This document shows positions 1 to 8,829 of a DNA stretch of 64,000 bases, one piece after another; the first letter of the stretch is position 1; every line of letters begins with the position of its first letter. The stretch comes from Vibrio diabolicus (GTDB lineage: Bacteria > Pseudomonadota > Gammaproteobacteria > Enterobacterales > Vibrionaceae), in the NCBI GenBank assembly GCA_001048675.1, contig CCKK01000003.1, positions 496,001 to 560,000 of the forward strand, written 5' to 3'. A program made the position numbers and the translations under genes. The notes beneath the pieces were generated by a model that had not been told where the DNA came from, ran no database searches, and saw nothing but the letters and a program-made list of their open reading frames with translations.

Positions 1-70
1 TCCGCACATCCTGCCTTACTTAAACAGTAAAGGGCTCACTAAAAGGTGATGACCACAGTACGATAGGATC

Positions 71-97
71 AAAAAAGGCCTCTGAGAGGCCTTTAGA
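71..97 (-). terminator. Rho-independent terminator of the lipoprotein gene
   Basis: A perfect palindrome AAAGGCCTC/GAGGCCTTT lies just past the stop codon of the minus-strand lipoprotein gene. On the minus strand the stem is followed by a run of six T residues, so it fits an intrinsic terminator for that gene. On the plus strand only three T residues follow, so termination in that direction would be weaker. Confidence 0.8.
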
Positions 98-117
98 ATT
101 TATCAGCAAAAACTCGC

Positions 118-1017
118 TTAGTTACCACCTGTCGCGCCAGTGCCATCTCCAGGTTGTGGTTCTGGTTTAATTGGCTTACCAGGTTTCGCTTCAGGAATGG
201 TAGGAACAGTTGGTTTAATTTGATCTACAGGTTTACCTTCAGCGATATCTTTTTCAACCTGCTCAACAACGTTCTTTGTATCTTCTTCAGAAATCTCTAC
301 GTAAATCACTTCATCAGAACCCGCGCTAGCTTTAGGGTAATGTGGATTCTTCGCAATCACTTCTTCGGTAATCGATTTTGCAGCAACTGCTACAGCTTCA
401 GGTGCAGCTGTTGGGGTTGCTTTAATGATATCCGATACAACGTTCGCTGTAGCAACTAACTTCGTAGCAAGTTCACTATTACCGCCTTCACCTTGAAGAT
501 CTTCAACTACTGACTCTGTATCACGAAGGATTTCATCAACCGTTTTACCACTTGCATTGATATCAATACCTAAGTTCTCGAATACTTTTTCGGCGATATC
601 AGAAGAGTAAACCTCACCTTCTTTCAAAGAGTTAGAAACCAAAGTCGTAAATGGAGAGCCTGTTACTAATGAATCCGCCTGCGCTAAGCCTTGAGGGATT
701 TTGTAGTCAGATGTAATAGGTTTGCCATTTGATGCGTCTTTACTCTCATCAGTATGCGTCAATACGAAAGCACAGTCACCTGGCGCATTTACGACATTGA
801 TATTTTCAAAACGCGCTTCACCAACCATACCTTCATAGTTTGTTGTATTTTCAATCGCGTCGTATGTTTCACCACCACATACAGCTTGAACCTTCATGCC
901 GATAACAGCTGGGTCATAAGCCTGTACTGAGTATGTTTTTACCTCAGGATCGCTGTCACTACCACAACCTGCTAGTAGGACTGCTGCCACACTTGCCGTT
1001 AAAAGTTTGATTTTCAA
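118..1017 (-). CDS. Hypothetical lipoprotein with proline-rich tail
   Basis: The product has about 299 residues and starts with a classic lipoprotein signal (MKIKLLTASVAAVLLAGC), so the mature protein should be lipid-anchored at the cysteine of the LLAGC lipobox. The TTG start at 1017 was chosen because GGAG lies six bases upstream and it gives a normal signal peptide; a TTG at 1029 would add four residues and has no ribosome binding site. The body is acidic and helix-rich, with no enzyme motif I recognise. The last 25 residues are a Pro/Lys/Gly-rich tail (KPGKPIKPEPQPGDGTGATG). It is transcribed away from the capsule export genes, so a functional link is only possible, not shown. Confidence 0.8.
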   Translation of the reverse strand: MKIKLLTASVAAVLLAGCGSDSDPEVKTYSVQAYDPAVIGMKVQAVCGGETYDAIENTTNYEGMVGEARFENINVVNAPGDCAFVLTHTDESKDASNGKPITSDYKIPQGLAQADSLVTGSPFTTLVSNSLKEGEVYSSDIAEKVFENLGIDINASGKTVDEILRDTESVVEDLQGEGGNSELATKLVATANVVSDIIKATPTAAPEAVAVAAKSITEEVIAKNPHYPKASAGSDEVIYVEISEEDTKNVVEQVEKDIAEGKPVDQIKPTVPTIPEAKPGKPIKPEPQPGDGTGATGGN

Positions 1018-1029
1018 AATTAGCTCCAA

Positions 1030-1475
1030 TATTTGTTGTTATATCCGACCGCAACAGGAAGCATAACGGCAGTTGCATATGGTGTAAATAGTATACATAC
1101 AACTTTGGCATGAGTTTTTTCACATTCCCACCTGTTTACTTGTGCAAAATCATGCATTCATCTCAATAACGTTAAATAGACACAATTTTGTCATGTATTC
1201 GTCAGTATTTTTTTAAGTATCTTGTTGCCTTTATTGCAACCAGATGGATAATAGTTGACTATTTTTTGTGGGTCAGATTTTTACACCTTCATTAATGAAA
1301 CTAAGAGCTCTAAGTCGCTAGCAGCCATTTGGAGTGTTTATTACACAAATAATTCTGAATGGACTCGCTTTCTAAAGGCTTAAAACTGCAGTAAATCGTC
1401 AACATTGATGAAATGCAGTTCAATTAGAATGAACCAATTTCAGTCGGCAAACTTTCTTTCGGTAGTTATAAACCA
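1030..1475. other. Divergent intergenic region, lipoprotein gene / wza
   Basis: About 445 bases of AT-rich DNA separate the two divergent genes and must hold both promoters. I see no tRNA, sRNA or riboswitch signature. A GGTAGTTAT stretch just before wza partly resembles the ops element used by RfaH, but only about five core bases match, so I do not call it. The length suggests regulator binding. Confidence 0.4.
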
Positions 1476-2594
1476 ATGAACACATTTAATAAATTTTTGG
1501 GGATATCAGTACTTCCTATCCTTCTTACAGGGTGTACTCTGCCTGGTAGCCACCTTTCGGTCAGTGACAAAACAGTAATGAGCACTGAATCGAGTGATAT
1601 AGAATCGCAGGTTACGGTTTATCCTTTAACTTTGGAGCGAGTGACCTCTTTAAATTCAATAGATCCTTTTTCAAAGCCAAATCCAGAGTTAGATATTGAA
1701 ATCGCCAAGTATGAATACGAAGTAGGACCTGGCGATATCTTAAATATTACTATTTGGGACCACCCAGAGCTCACGATCCCAGCTGGCTCATATCGTAGTT
1801 CAGCCGAAGCAGGTAACTGGGTGCACTCAGATGGCACAATCTTCTACCCTTACATTGGCGTTGTACACGTTGAAGGTAAAAACGTTCGCCAAATTCGTGC
1901 AGACATTGCCAACCGTCTTGCAAAATACATTGAGAGCCCGCAAGTCGATGTAAGCGTTGCAGCTTTTCGTTCTAAAAAGACTTATGTGACTGGCGAAGTG
2001 AACAAGCCAGGGCAACAACCAATCACAAACATTCCTCTTACACTTCTTGATGCCGTAAATAGAGCAGGCGGACTGGCAGCCGAAGCCGATTGGCGTAATG
2101 CAACACTGACGCGAAACGGTGTGGTTGAAAATGTCTCTTTATACGCTCTGATGCAACAAGGCGACTTAACTCAAAACCGTCTTCTAAAGCCAGGTGATAT
2201 TGTTCATATTCCCCGTAACGATGCACAAAAAGTATTTGTTATGGGCGAAGTTAACGATCCGAAGCTACTCAAAATTGATCGCAGCGGTATGAGCCTTACT
2301 GAGGCTCTAAGTAGCGTTGGTGGTATTAATGAAATCTCCGCCGATGCCACTGGCGTTTTCGTCATCAGACGTTCAAAAGAAGAAGCTAAAATGGCGGACA
2401 TCTATCAGTTAGATGTTTCTGATGCTTCTGCTTTGGTGATTGGAACAGAGTTTGATCTCAACCCATACGACATAGTTTATGTAACAGCCGCGCCTGTTAG
2501 CCGTTGGAACCGCGTTATTGCTCAACTTGTTCCAACCATTTCCGGCTTTAACGAATTAACCGAAGGTGTACTACGAGTACGCACTTGGCCGTAA
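1476..2594 (+). CDS. wza: Wza-family outer-membrane polysaccharide export lipoprotein
   Basis: Wza forms the octameric outer-membrane channel through which group 1-type capsule or exopolysaccharide leaves the cell. The product has 372 residues, close to the roughly 380 of the E. coli protein. The signal peptide ends in the lipobox LLTGC with the lipidated Cys at residue 20. The polysaccharide-export domain follows (YEVGPGDILNITIWDHPEL, about residues 80-98), then two SLBB-type segments (about 170-335) and the C-terminal helix that crosses the outer membrane in Wza (around RWNRVIAQLVPTISGF). It is the first gene of a wza-wzb-wzc set that reads into wzc. No strong Shine-Dalgarno precedes the ATG. 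No glycosyltransferase, Wzx or Wzy gene follows. Confidence 0.9.
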   Translation: MNTFNKFLGISVLPILLTGCTLPGSHLSVSDKTVMSTESSDIESQVTVYPLTLERVTSLNSIDPFSKPNPELDIEIAKYEYEVGPGDILNITIWDHPELTIPAGSYRSSAEAGNWVHSDGTIFYPYIGVVHVEGKNVRQIRADIANRLAKYIESPQVDVSVAAFRSKKTYVTGEVNKPGQQPITNIPLTLLDAVNRAGGLAAEADWRNATLTRNGVVENVSLYALMQQGDLTQNRLLKPGDIVHIPRNDAQKVFVMGEVNDPKLLKIDRSGMSLTEALSSVGGINEISADATGVFVIRRSKEEAKMADIYQLDVSDASALVIGTEFDLNPYDIVYVTAAPVSRWNRVIAQLVPTISGFNELTEGVLRVRTWP

Positions 2595-2724
2595 AAACGA
2601 CGTGCCGCAAGAAAGTTATCTCTTGCGGCATGCATTCAATAGTTACGTAGCTCAATTGTGCAATATAAAGAAGCAAGCAATTCAGTTGGGATCATAGGCA
2701 TACAATTTAAAATAGGGTAAGCAT

Positions 2725-3166
2725 TTGTTTTCTAATATTCTTGTCGTCTGTGTAGGTAATATTTGCCGCTCTCCAACAGGAGAGCGGCTTTTGCAGTCTT
2801 TACTACCAAACAAACATGTCGCGTCAGCGGGAATCGCGGTGGATAAAAGTCATTTAACAGGAAAAGCTGCTGATGATATAGCAACCACCATCGCGAACGA
2901 ACATGGCGTAAGCTTAGATGGACACGAAGCACGACAATTAACACCTGAGCTTTGCGCTCAATACGATCTGATATTGGTTATGGAAAAAGGTCATTTAGAA
3001 GCCTTAACCAAAGTCGCTCCTGAGGCACGAGGCAAAACGATGCTGTTTGGACAATGGATAAGTGAAAAAAACAATTCCTGATCCATACAGACAAAGTAGA
3101 GAAGCCTTCGAACATGCTTATACGCTTATAGAAAAAGCAGCAAAAGCGTGGTCTCAAAAACTATAA
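2725..3166 (+). pseudogene. wzb: Wzb low-molecular-weight tyrosine phosphatase, frameshifted at an A7 run
   Basis: Wzb removes phosphate from the Wzc tyrosine tail during polysaccharide export. The N-terminal catalytic loop is intact (VCVGNICRSPTGE, the CX5R loop). The frame opened by a TTG at 2725 (AGGG upstream) stops at 3081 after 118 residues. Just before the stop is a run of seven A at 3065-3071. Removing one A continues as TIPDPYRQSREAFEHAY and ends at 3166, giving 146 residues, the normal Wzb length. That tail carries the DPY motif with the general-acid aspartate, so the 118-residue form should be catalytically impaired. The cause may be a sequencing indel, a real mutation, or slippage on the A-run. 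Confidence 0.85.
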
Positions 3167-3221
3167 GCCGCAAGGCTAAATAAATAAACGCCAATGGCAA
3201 GGTATTTAAGAAGTTAAAGTA

Positions 3222-5387
3222 ATGACAACACAAACTATTAAGCAATCACGTCAAGCCGACGATGAGATCGATTTGGGAAAGTTATTTGGGATCATTCTTG
3301 ATGCCAAATGGCTCATTCTATGTACCGTAGTCCTATTTTCAATTATAGGCGTCGGCGTTGCCATTCTATCAACACCTATCTACAAAGCTGACGCTCTTAT
3401 CCAAATTGAAAGTAAGAGCTCCGGTGGTATTTCAGCGATGGTTGGTGATATGGGAGAGCTGTTTTCAGCAGAGTCATCAGCGACAACAGAAATTGAGATC
3501 ATTAAATCTCGTATGATTTTGGGTGGTACAGTTGATAAGTTCAACTTAACCACGGTCGTCTCTCCGAATTACATGCCTATCATCGGTAAGGGCTTAGCTC
3601 GACTGCAAGGCGAACAAATCAGTCTGAGCGTTTCACGATTTAATACCCCTTCTTACGCAGTTGGAATTCCTCTAACTCTCGAAGTTATTGATTCTGAAAA
3701 ACAGACGTTCAGACTTATAGAAGATGACAATAACGTCATTTTAGAAGGTAAGGTTGGCGAGCTCATTGAAAAGAACGGCTATCAATTCTTAGCTACAGAA
3801 ATGATAGCGCAAGACGGCGCATCCTTTACCGTGAGTAAAGTCAGCAAATTAGATGCAATTAATAAACTTCAAGAAAACTTATCGATAAGCGAACGTGGTA
3901 AGCAAACCGGGATTATTTCTTTAAGCTTCTCTGGTGAAGATCGCGCTAAGATTCAAGCTATCTTGAACGACATTAGCCAGAACTACTTCTTGCAAAACGT
4001 TCAAAGAAACTCAGCAGAGGCAGAGCAAAGTCTCGAGTTCTTGAAAGGCCACCTTCCAGACATCAAAACAAAACTGACCGCTTCTGAAGACGTTTTAAAT
4101 CGATTCCGTCAAGAAAATGAATCTATCGACTTAGGCCTTGAAGCTCAATCAACGCTGAAAGTGATGGTTGAATTAGAAGCGCAGTTAAATGAGCTGACAT
4201 TCAAAGAGAGTGAAATCAGCCAGCGCTTTACACAAGATCACCCGGCTTATAAGTCTCTGCTTGATAAACGTGAGACGCTACTCAAAGAGAAAGAGCGTCT
4301 TAATAAACAAGTTCAAAAGTTACCGAAAACACAGCGTGAAGTTCTACGCATGACACGCGATGTAGAAGTAAACCAACAAATCTACATCCAGCTATTGAAC
4401 AAGGTTCAAGAGCTCAACATCATTAAAGCAGGAACCGTTGGCAACGTTCGAATCTTAGATAACGCTCAATCGTTCTCTAAGCCAATCAAGCCGAAAAAAG
4501 CGCTTATCGTTGTGCTAGCAACACTGCTTGGCGGCATGGCAGGCGTGGCTTTCGTATTAATTCGTGCGGCATTCCACCGTGGTGTAGAAACACCAGATCA
4601 AATTGAGCAGATTGGTATGCCTGTTTACGCTAGCGTTCCAAAATCTATTCAACAACTGGAATTTGCAAACAAGCTTAAACGAAACAAAGGCAGCAACGAT
4701 GAGCTAGTCCTTCTTGCTGAAGCTAACCCGGCCGATCTTTCCATCGAGGCCCTGCGTAGTCTTCGTACTAGCCTGCACTTTGCGATGATGGAAGCGAAGA
4801 ACAATGTTCTTATGATTTCAGGTCCAGCACCATCTATCGGTAAAACGTTCGTATCGACAAACTTTGCAGCCGTCGCTGCGAAAACAGGTCAGAAAGTACT
4901 GCTTATCGATGCGGATATGCGTAAAGGTTATTTGCAGCAATGTTTTGGTTTACGTTGGGATAACGGTCTTTCTGATTATTTGAGCGGCAAGACATCCCAT
5001 AGCAATATCATTAAATCAACATCCATCGACAATCTAGATGTGGTTACTCGTGGCCAAGTACCACCAAACCCGTCAGAGCTTTTGATGCATCCTCGCTTTA
5101 AGAGCTTTGTTGACGAAATGTCGGCGCAGTACGATCTTGTGATCATCGATACGCCGCCTGTACTCGCGGTTACCGACCCAAGCATTGTTGGTGCAATCGC
5201 AGGAACAACACTGATGGTAGCTCGTTTTGATCAAACGACTTTGAAGGAAATTGAAGTCGCACAAGGTCGCTTTGAACAATCCGGCGTGGAAGTAAAAGGC
5301 GTAATTCTAAACGCCGTAGAGAAGAAAGCGTCAAACTCATACGGATATGGTTACGGTTACTATAACTACGCTTACAAGAGCGAGTAA
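3222..5387 (+). CDS. wzc: Wzc-type bacterial tyrosine autokinase / chain-length regulator
   Basis: This inner-membrane co-polymerase and BY-kinase drives high-molecular-weight capsule assembly and export with Wza and Wzb. The 721-residue protein has a Wzz domain with TM1 (WLILCTVVLFSIIGVGVAIL, about 30-50), a periplasmic coiled-coil part (about 260-400) and TM2 (about 426-447). The cytoplasmic kinase domain has a Walker A loop (GPAPSIGKTF, about 532), Walker A' (LLIDADMRKG) and Walker B (LVIIDTPPVL). The C-terminus is a tyrosine cluster (SYGYGYGYYNYAYKSE), the expected autophosphorylation tail. It lies 55 bases after the restored end of wzb and ends before a strong terminator, so it closes the transcription unit. 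Confidence 0.92.
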   Translation: MTTQTIKQSRQADDEIDLGKLFGIILDAKWLILCTVVLFSIIGVGVAILSTPIYKADALIQIESKSSGGISAMVGDMGELFSAESSATTEIEIIKSRMILGGTVDKFNLTTVVSPNYMPIIGKGLARLQGEQISLSVSRFNTPSYAVGIPLTLEVIDSEKQTFRLIEDDNNVILEGKVGELIEKNGYQFLATEMIAQDGASFTVSKVSKLDAINKLQENLSISERGKQTGIISLSFSGEDRAKIQAILNDISQNYFLQNVQRNSAEAEQSLEFLKGHLPDIKTKLTASEDVLNRFRQENESIDLGLEAQSTLKVMVELEAQLNELTFKESEISQRFTQDHPAYKSLLDKRETLLKEKERLNKQVQKLPKTQREVLRMTRDVEVNQQIYIQLLNKVQELNIIKAGTVGNVRILDNAQSFSKPIKPKKALIVVLATLLGGMAGVAFVLIRAAFHRGVETPDQIEQIGMPVYASVPKSIQQLEFANKLKRNKGSNDELVLLAEANPADLSIEALRSLRTSLHFAMMEAKNNVLMISGPAPSIGKTFVSTNFAAVAAKTGQKVLLIDADMRKGYLQQCFGLRWDNGLSDYLSGKTSHSNIIKSTSIDNLDVVTRGQVPPNPSELLMHPRFKSFVDEMSAQYDLVIIDTPPVLAVTDPSIVGAIAGTTLMVARFDQTTLKEIEVAQGRFEQSGVEVKGVILNAVEKKASNSYGYGYGYYNYAYKSE

Positions 5388-5407
5388 TTAATATCTACAT
5401 GTATTAC

Positions 5408-5439
5408 AAAGCCCTGCTAGACCTAGCAGGGCTTTTTTA
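5408..5439 (+). terminator. Rho-independent terminator after wzc
   Basis: The stem AAAGCCCTGCTAG/CTAGCAGGGCTTT is followed by a T-run on the plus strand, 20 bases past the wzc stop. It closes the wza-wzb-wzc unit. Confidence 0.9.
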
Positions 5440-5800
5440 TTACTGGATCCTGTAATGCATATCTACTAGAAAACGGATGGTCGTTAACATCTACATAGGC
5501 ATGGCTGTCAAACTATTCGCACTTCTTTAATGGGGCTGATATTTTGTGATGCGGCTCTCTCATGAATGGTTGCATGATGGATTGTGAAACTCTACTATCA
5601 GTCTGCTCACGCCTAAAGCCCCCAACACTCGCGGAAAGAACTTGGTTCACGGCAACTCTTCCACCCTGCTCTGTATAGCAGGAACAATCTGTTTTTACCT
5701 TCTTTTTAGCTTCTATTTAGGCGAGTGTGGAAGAGATAAGAAAGGTGAAAAATGAACTCTACAAATAGCTTCTTAATCAACATTAACCAACAAAAATCCG
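5440..5800. other. Intergenic region with a possible displaced start of the DUF1835 gene
   Basis: No RNA gene was seen here. The last 50 bases hold an ATG at 5752 preceded by AAAGGTGAAAA, a good ribosome binding site. It opens an 18-codon frame that stops at 5808, inside the start of the next gene and one frame off. This may be the true start of that gene, cut off by a one-base change. The remaining 300 bases show nothing I can name. Confidence 0.35.
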
Positions 5801-7018
5801 TTGACTAAAAAAAGACTCAAAGCTATACGTCAACACGATGATGAGATGTTGGATCGAGTTAAGCGATTTCACTCCAAACCAGAATCATTAGCTCCCAATA
5901 CAATTCAATTAGCTGACGTTCAACATTCGCTAGCCAGAGAATTAGGTTTACCAAGTTGGAGTAAATTAAAAGCGCATGTCGAAGAGTTAGAAGCTCACAA
6001 AGACGCCATCAAAAAACACTTCCCTCCTCTTGATAGCGAACTAAAAACGCTCCATGTCCGCTGTGGGCATGATATTCAGCAACGGCTTAAAGACAGCGGA
6101 TTCGAGGGGACATTTTTAGCCCTGATAGATCCGCTTTGTATGGGTCCAATCCCAGCAACACCACAAAACTTCCTTGCCATTCGTGCCCAATATGTCGTAG
6201 AGACTCTGCTGCCCGTGATGAAGCGTGAGGATTCAGTGCAAGATATTGTCAAATTTGAGCAAGCTAATATTGATACGCTGCTCAGTGATACATTTGAACG
6301 AATCGTCTTTTGGGTCGAACATGACAGCTATGACCAATTAATGCTGCTTCGTGCCCTAACGTTGTTAGAGAATGTAGAAAACAAGGTGATAGAGATCATT
6401 GAGTTGAACCAGTTTCCGGGCACTGAGCGATTCATCGGCTTTGGGCAGTTGCCTGAAGAAGCTATTCGTTCTTGTTGGCGATACCGTAAACCCGTGACAG
6501 CCAAATTATTCAGTCAGGCTAAACATTCCTGGCACGCTGTCACATCACCGACACCCATCTCTATGGTTAATTTGATCGAGCAGCATGATCTAGATTGCTT
6601 ACCCAATATGCTCAACGTGCTAATACGCCATATGCAAGAGTTACCTCATTCACAAACAGGATTAAGCTTGACTCAGCAGATTGCATTAGAGGTCCTAAGT
6701 TCTCAAAATCGTTCAATTCTCATCAAAGATTGGTTTGAGCAATATCAACAACGTGAACCTCTACCTTACTTGGGCGATGTGATGTTTTACGCCTTACTCC
6801 TCCCTCTAGCACAATGTCAAACGCCTTTAATCACGATTGAGTCACGTGAAAGGGACTGGTGGGAACAGAGCGTCCATATCACTGAGGCTGGTCAGCATTG
6901 TTTGGAAGGCTTCATGCTAGCGAAGCAATGCTATTGGGTTGGGGGTATTAGCAATACCAATCAGAATTATTGGAGTTGGGATCACCTCCAATTATCTACA
7001 TTGACCAACCATCATTGA
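5801..7018 (+). CDS. DUF1835/DUF3658-type cytoplasmic protein
   Basis: The product has 405 residues from a TTG start. Residues 1-60 carry a motif often found before ankyrin-type or DUF1835 domains (LADVQHSLARELGLPSWSKL, about 37-56). The DUF1835 signature follows at about 83-115 (LHVRCGHDIQQRL, then FLALIDPLCMGPIP). The C-terminal part matches the usual DUF3658 layout (RYRKPVTAKLFSQAKHSW, QIALEVLSSQNRS). There is no signal peptide or membrane segment, so it should be cytoplasmic. The biochemical role of the family is not known to me. The TTG has no convincing ribosome binding site, whereas an ATG at 5752 in another frame has one, so the N-terminus may be frameshifted. Confidence 0.75.
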   Translation: MTKKRLKAIRQHDDEMLDRVKRFHSKPESLAPNTIQLADVQHSLARELGLPSWSKLKAHVEELEAHKDAIKKHFPPLDSELKTLHVRCGHDIQQRLKDSGFEGTFLALIDPLCMGPIPATPQNFLAIRAQYVVETLLPVMKREDSVQDIVKFEQANIDTLLSDTFERIVFWVEHDSYDQLMLLRALTLLENVENKVIEIIELNQFPGTERFIGFGQLPEEAIRSCWRYRKPVTAKLFSQAKHSWHAVTSPTPISMVNLIEQHDLDCLPNMLNVLIRHMQELPHSQTGLSLTQQIALEVLSSQNRSILIKDWFEQYQQREPLPYLGDVMFYALLLPLAQCQTPLITIESRERDWWEQSVHITEAGQHCLEGFMLAKQCYWVGGISNTNQNYWSWDHLQLSTLTNHH

Positions 7019-7420
7019 TTCAGCGGATAGGTAACATAAGCAGGGGCATAGACGGCTCGTTAGCCCCTTGTGTTCAGCCCAATACAAAAACAGTCAAAAA
7101 GAGACGGCTTCTAGCCTGAATAAAATCTAGATAGTTATGCAAGAGCAACACTCCTTAAAGGTAATATGCACTCCATTTACTACCAAAAATAAATGTAAAC
7201 ACTCCTTCTTATCGGTTGTATGTTCGATAAAAGTGTTAAAATACAAACTTTTCGACCAGTCAAATAGTTAAGATTTGGTTAAAACTCTATTTTTATTAGT
7301 GATAAAGTTCACATCTATTAACCATTTAGAGGATTATTCTTTCGTATTTTCTCACTCCACTGCTACTCTGCTCGCCGCTTTGAAGTGAACTCAAGGTGCA
7401 TAACTATAAGGAGTGTTCTC
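7019..7420. other. Intergenic region before the DAACS symporter
   Basis: A hairpin AGGGGC/GCCCCT at about 7042-7071 follows the DUF1835 gene and may end its transcript, though it lacks a long T-run. A CRP-like site is annotated at 7298. The rest is AT-rich promoter DNA for the symporter. Confidence 0.4.
7298..7313. promoter_or_regulatory. Predicted CRP site upstream of the DAACS symporter
   Basis: AGTGA-TAAAGT-TCACA matches the TGTGA-N6-TCACA consensus at nine of ten positions. It lies about 110 bases before the symporter start, a reasonable place for activation by cAMP-CRP. This is a motif match only. Confidence 0.5.
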
Positions 7421-8725
7421 ATGAATACCAAGAAACCGATGTCGCTAACCAGCCGCGTAATTTTGGGTATGGTAGCGGGTATCTTGACAGGATTTGCAAT
7501 TCGCACACTTTTTGCCGGCAACGGATTTGTCGACGCATACATTGTTAATGGATTATTTGAAGTTGGTGGACAGATCTTCGTCGCCAGCTTAAAAATGCTC
7601 GTAGTCCCTCTAGTGTTTGTTTCACTAGTTTGTGGTACTAGCTCCCTCAAAGACCTTTCTACACTGGGTCGCATGGGTGGTAAAACCCTCGCTTTCTACG
7701 TTACGACAACGGCTATCGCGATTACGCTTGCTCTAACTATGGGTACTCTGTTCCAGCCAGGTGCTGGCGCTGACCTAACCGCAGCAAGTTCATTCAAATC
7801 AGCAGAAGCACCATCTTTGGGTCAGGTGATCATCGATATGTTCCCAACCAACCCTATCAGTGCGATGGCTGAAGGTAAAACCCTGCAAGTTATTGTGTTT
7901 GCGGTGCTATTTGGTATCGCGATCAGCGCAGCAGGCAAACCTGGTGAACGTATTGCAGCGTTCTTCTCTGATCTGAATGAAGTGATCATGAAACTGGTTG
8001 CGATTTTGATGAACTTGGCGCCTTATGGTGTGTTCTTCTTAATGGCGAAGCTATTTACAGGCCTTGGTCTGGGCGCGATCGTCAATCTGGCAGAGTACTT
8101 CTTAGTACTGGCGGGTACGCTTGTCCTGCACGGCCTAGTCACTTACAGCTTAATGTTAAAAGGTTTCACTGGTCTAAATCCAATTACGTTCCTACGTAAG
8201 ATGGAAGACGCGATCATGTTTGCTTTCTCGACCGCATCATCAAACGCGACGATTCCAGTGACAATGGAAACGGCTAAGCACCGTATGGGGGTTGAGAACC
8301 GCGTATCATCGTTCACAGTACCACTTGGTGCAACCGTGAACATGGACGGTACGGCGATCATGCAAGGTGTCGCAACCGCCTTTATTGCTCAAGCCTTCAA
8401 TATTGATTTAACTATGGGCGATTACCTCATGGTAATCATGACAGCTACATTGGCATCTATCGGTACTGCGGGTGTCCCTGGTGTTGGCCTTGTAATGCTA
8501 GCCATGGTATTGAACCAAGTTGGTCTGCCGCTTGAAGGTATCGCGCTCATCATGGGCGTTGACCGTCTACTTGATATGATTCGTACTGCGGTAAACATTA
8601 CTGGTGACAGTGCAGTTACCGTCATTGTCGCAAAATCAGAAGGTGCATTGGATGAAGCTCGCTTCAACGACCCAATGGCAGGCGTTGCCGAAGAAGAAGT
8701 GCATCTTAAACGCGCTGACGCCTAA
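7421..8725 (+). CDS. Dicarboxylate/amino acid:cation symporter (DAACS, GltP/DctA-like)
   Basis: An inner-membrane secondary transporter of the SLC1/DAACS family, which takes up glutamate/aspartate or C4-dicarboxylates with Na+ or H+. The ATG at 7421 was chosen because AAGGAG precedes it; it gives 434 residues starting MNTKKPMSLTSRVILG. Family hallmarks are the serine-rich re-entrant loop (FSTASSNATIPVTMETAK), the NMDGT motif (GATVNMDGTAIMQGVATAF) and the later DRLLDMIRTAVNITGDSAV, which carries substrate-binding Asp and Asn residues. The sequence does not let me separate glutamate from dicarboxylate as substrate. It is a single-gene unit with its own terminator and a CRP-like site upstream. 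Confidence 0.9.
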   Translation: MNTKKPMSLTSRVILGMVAGILTGFAIRTLFAGNGFVDAYIVNGLFEVGGQIFVASLKMLVVPLVFVSLVCGTSSLKDLSTLGRMGGKTLAFYVTTTAIAITLALTMGTLFQPGAGADLTAASSFKSAEAPSLGQVIIDMFPTNPISAMAEGKTLQVIVFAVLFGIAISAAGKPGERIAAFFSDLNEVIMKLVAILMNLAPYGVFFLMAKLFTGLGLGAIVNLAEYFLVLAGTLVLHGLVTYSLMLKGFTGLNPITFLRKMEDAIMFAFSTASSNATIPVTMETAKHRMGVENRVSSFTVPLGATVNMDGTAIMQGVATAFIAQAFNIDLTMGDYLMVIMTATLASIGTAGVPGVGLVMLAMVLNQVGLPLEGIALIMGVDRLLDMIRTAVNITGDSAVTVIVAKSEGALDEARFNDPMAGVAEEEVHLKRADA

Positions 8726-8772
8726 ATCGTTCTACGATTACCATTCTGAAATTATATAGTCCTGTCTAAAAG

Positions 8773-8805
8773 AAAGCCCCGATGGAAACATCGGGGCTTT
8801 TGTTT
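8773..8805 (+). terminator. Rho-independent terminator, probably bidirectional
   Basis: The stem AAAGCCCCGATG/CATCGGGGCTTT is followed by TTGTTTT on the plus strand and by TTTCTTTT on the minus strand. It lies between the convergent symporter and DUF1232 genes and can serve both. Confidence 0.85.
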
Positions 8806-8829
8806 TCTCCGCGTCTAGAAATGCTCTTT

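Noticed and set aside
1..30. Possible 3' end of a plus-strand gene (SAHPALLKQ then stop)
   Set aside because: Only nine codons are inside the window, too few to support a coding call.
154..459. Open frame on the plus strand opposite the lipoprotein gene
   Set aside because: Low-complexity Phe/Arg/Asn-rich translation, a mirror of the real minus-strand gene.
1440..1475. RfaH/ops-like element before wza
   Set aside because: Only the GGTAG core matches; the GGC start and the JUMPstart context are absent.
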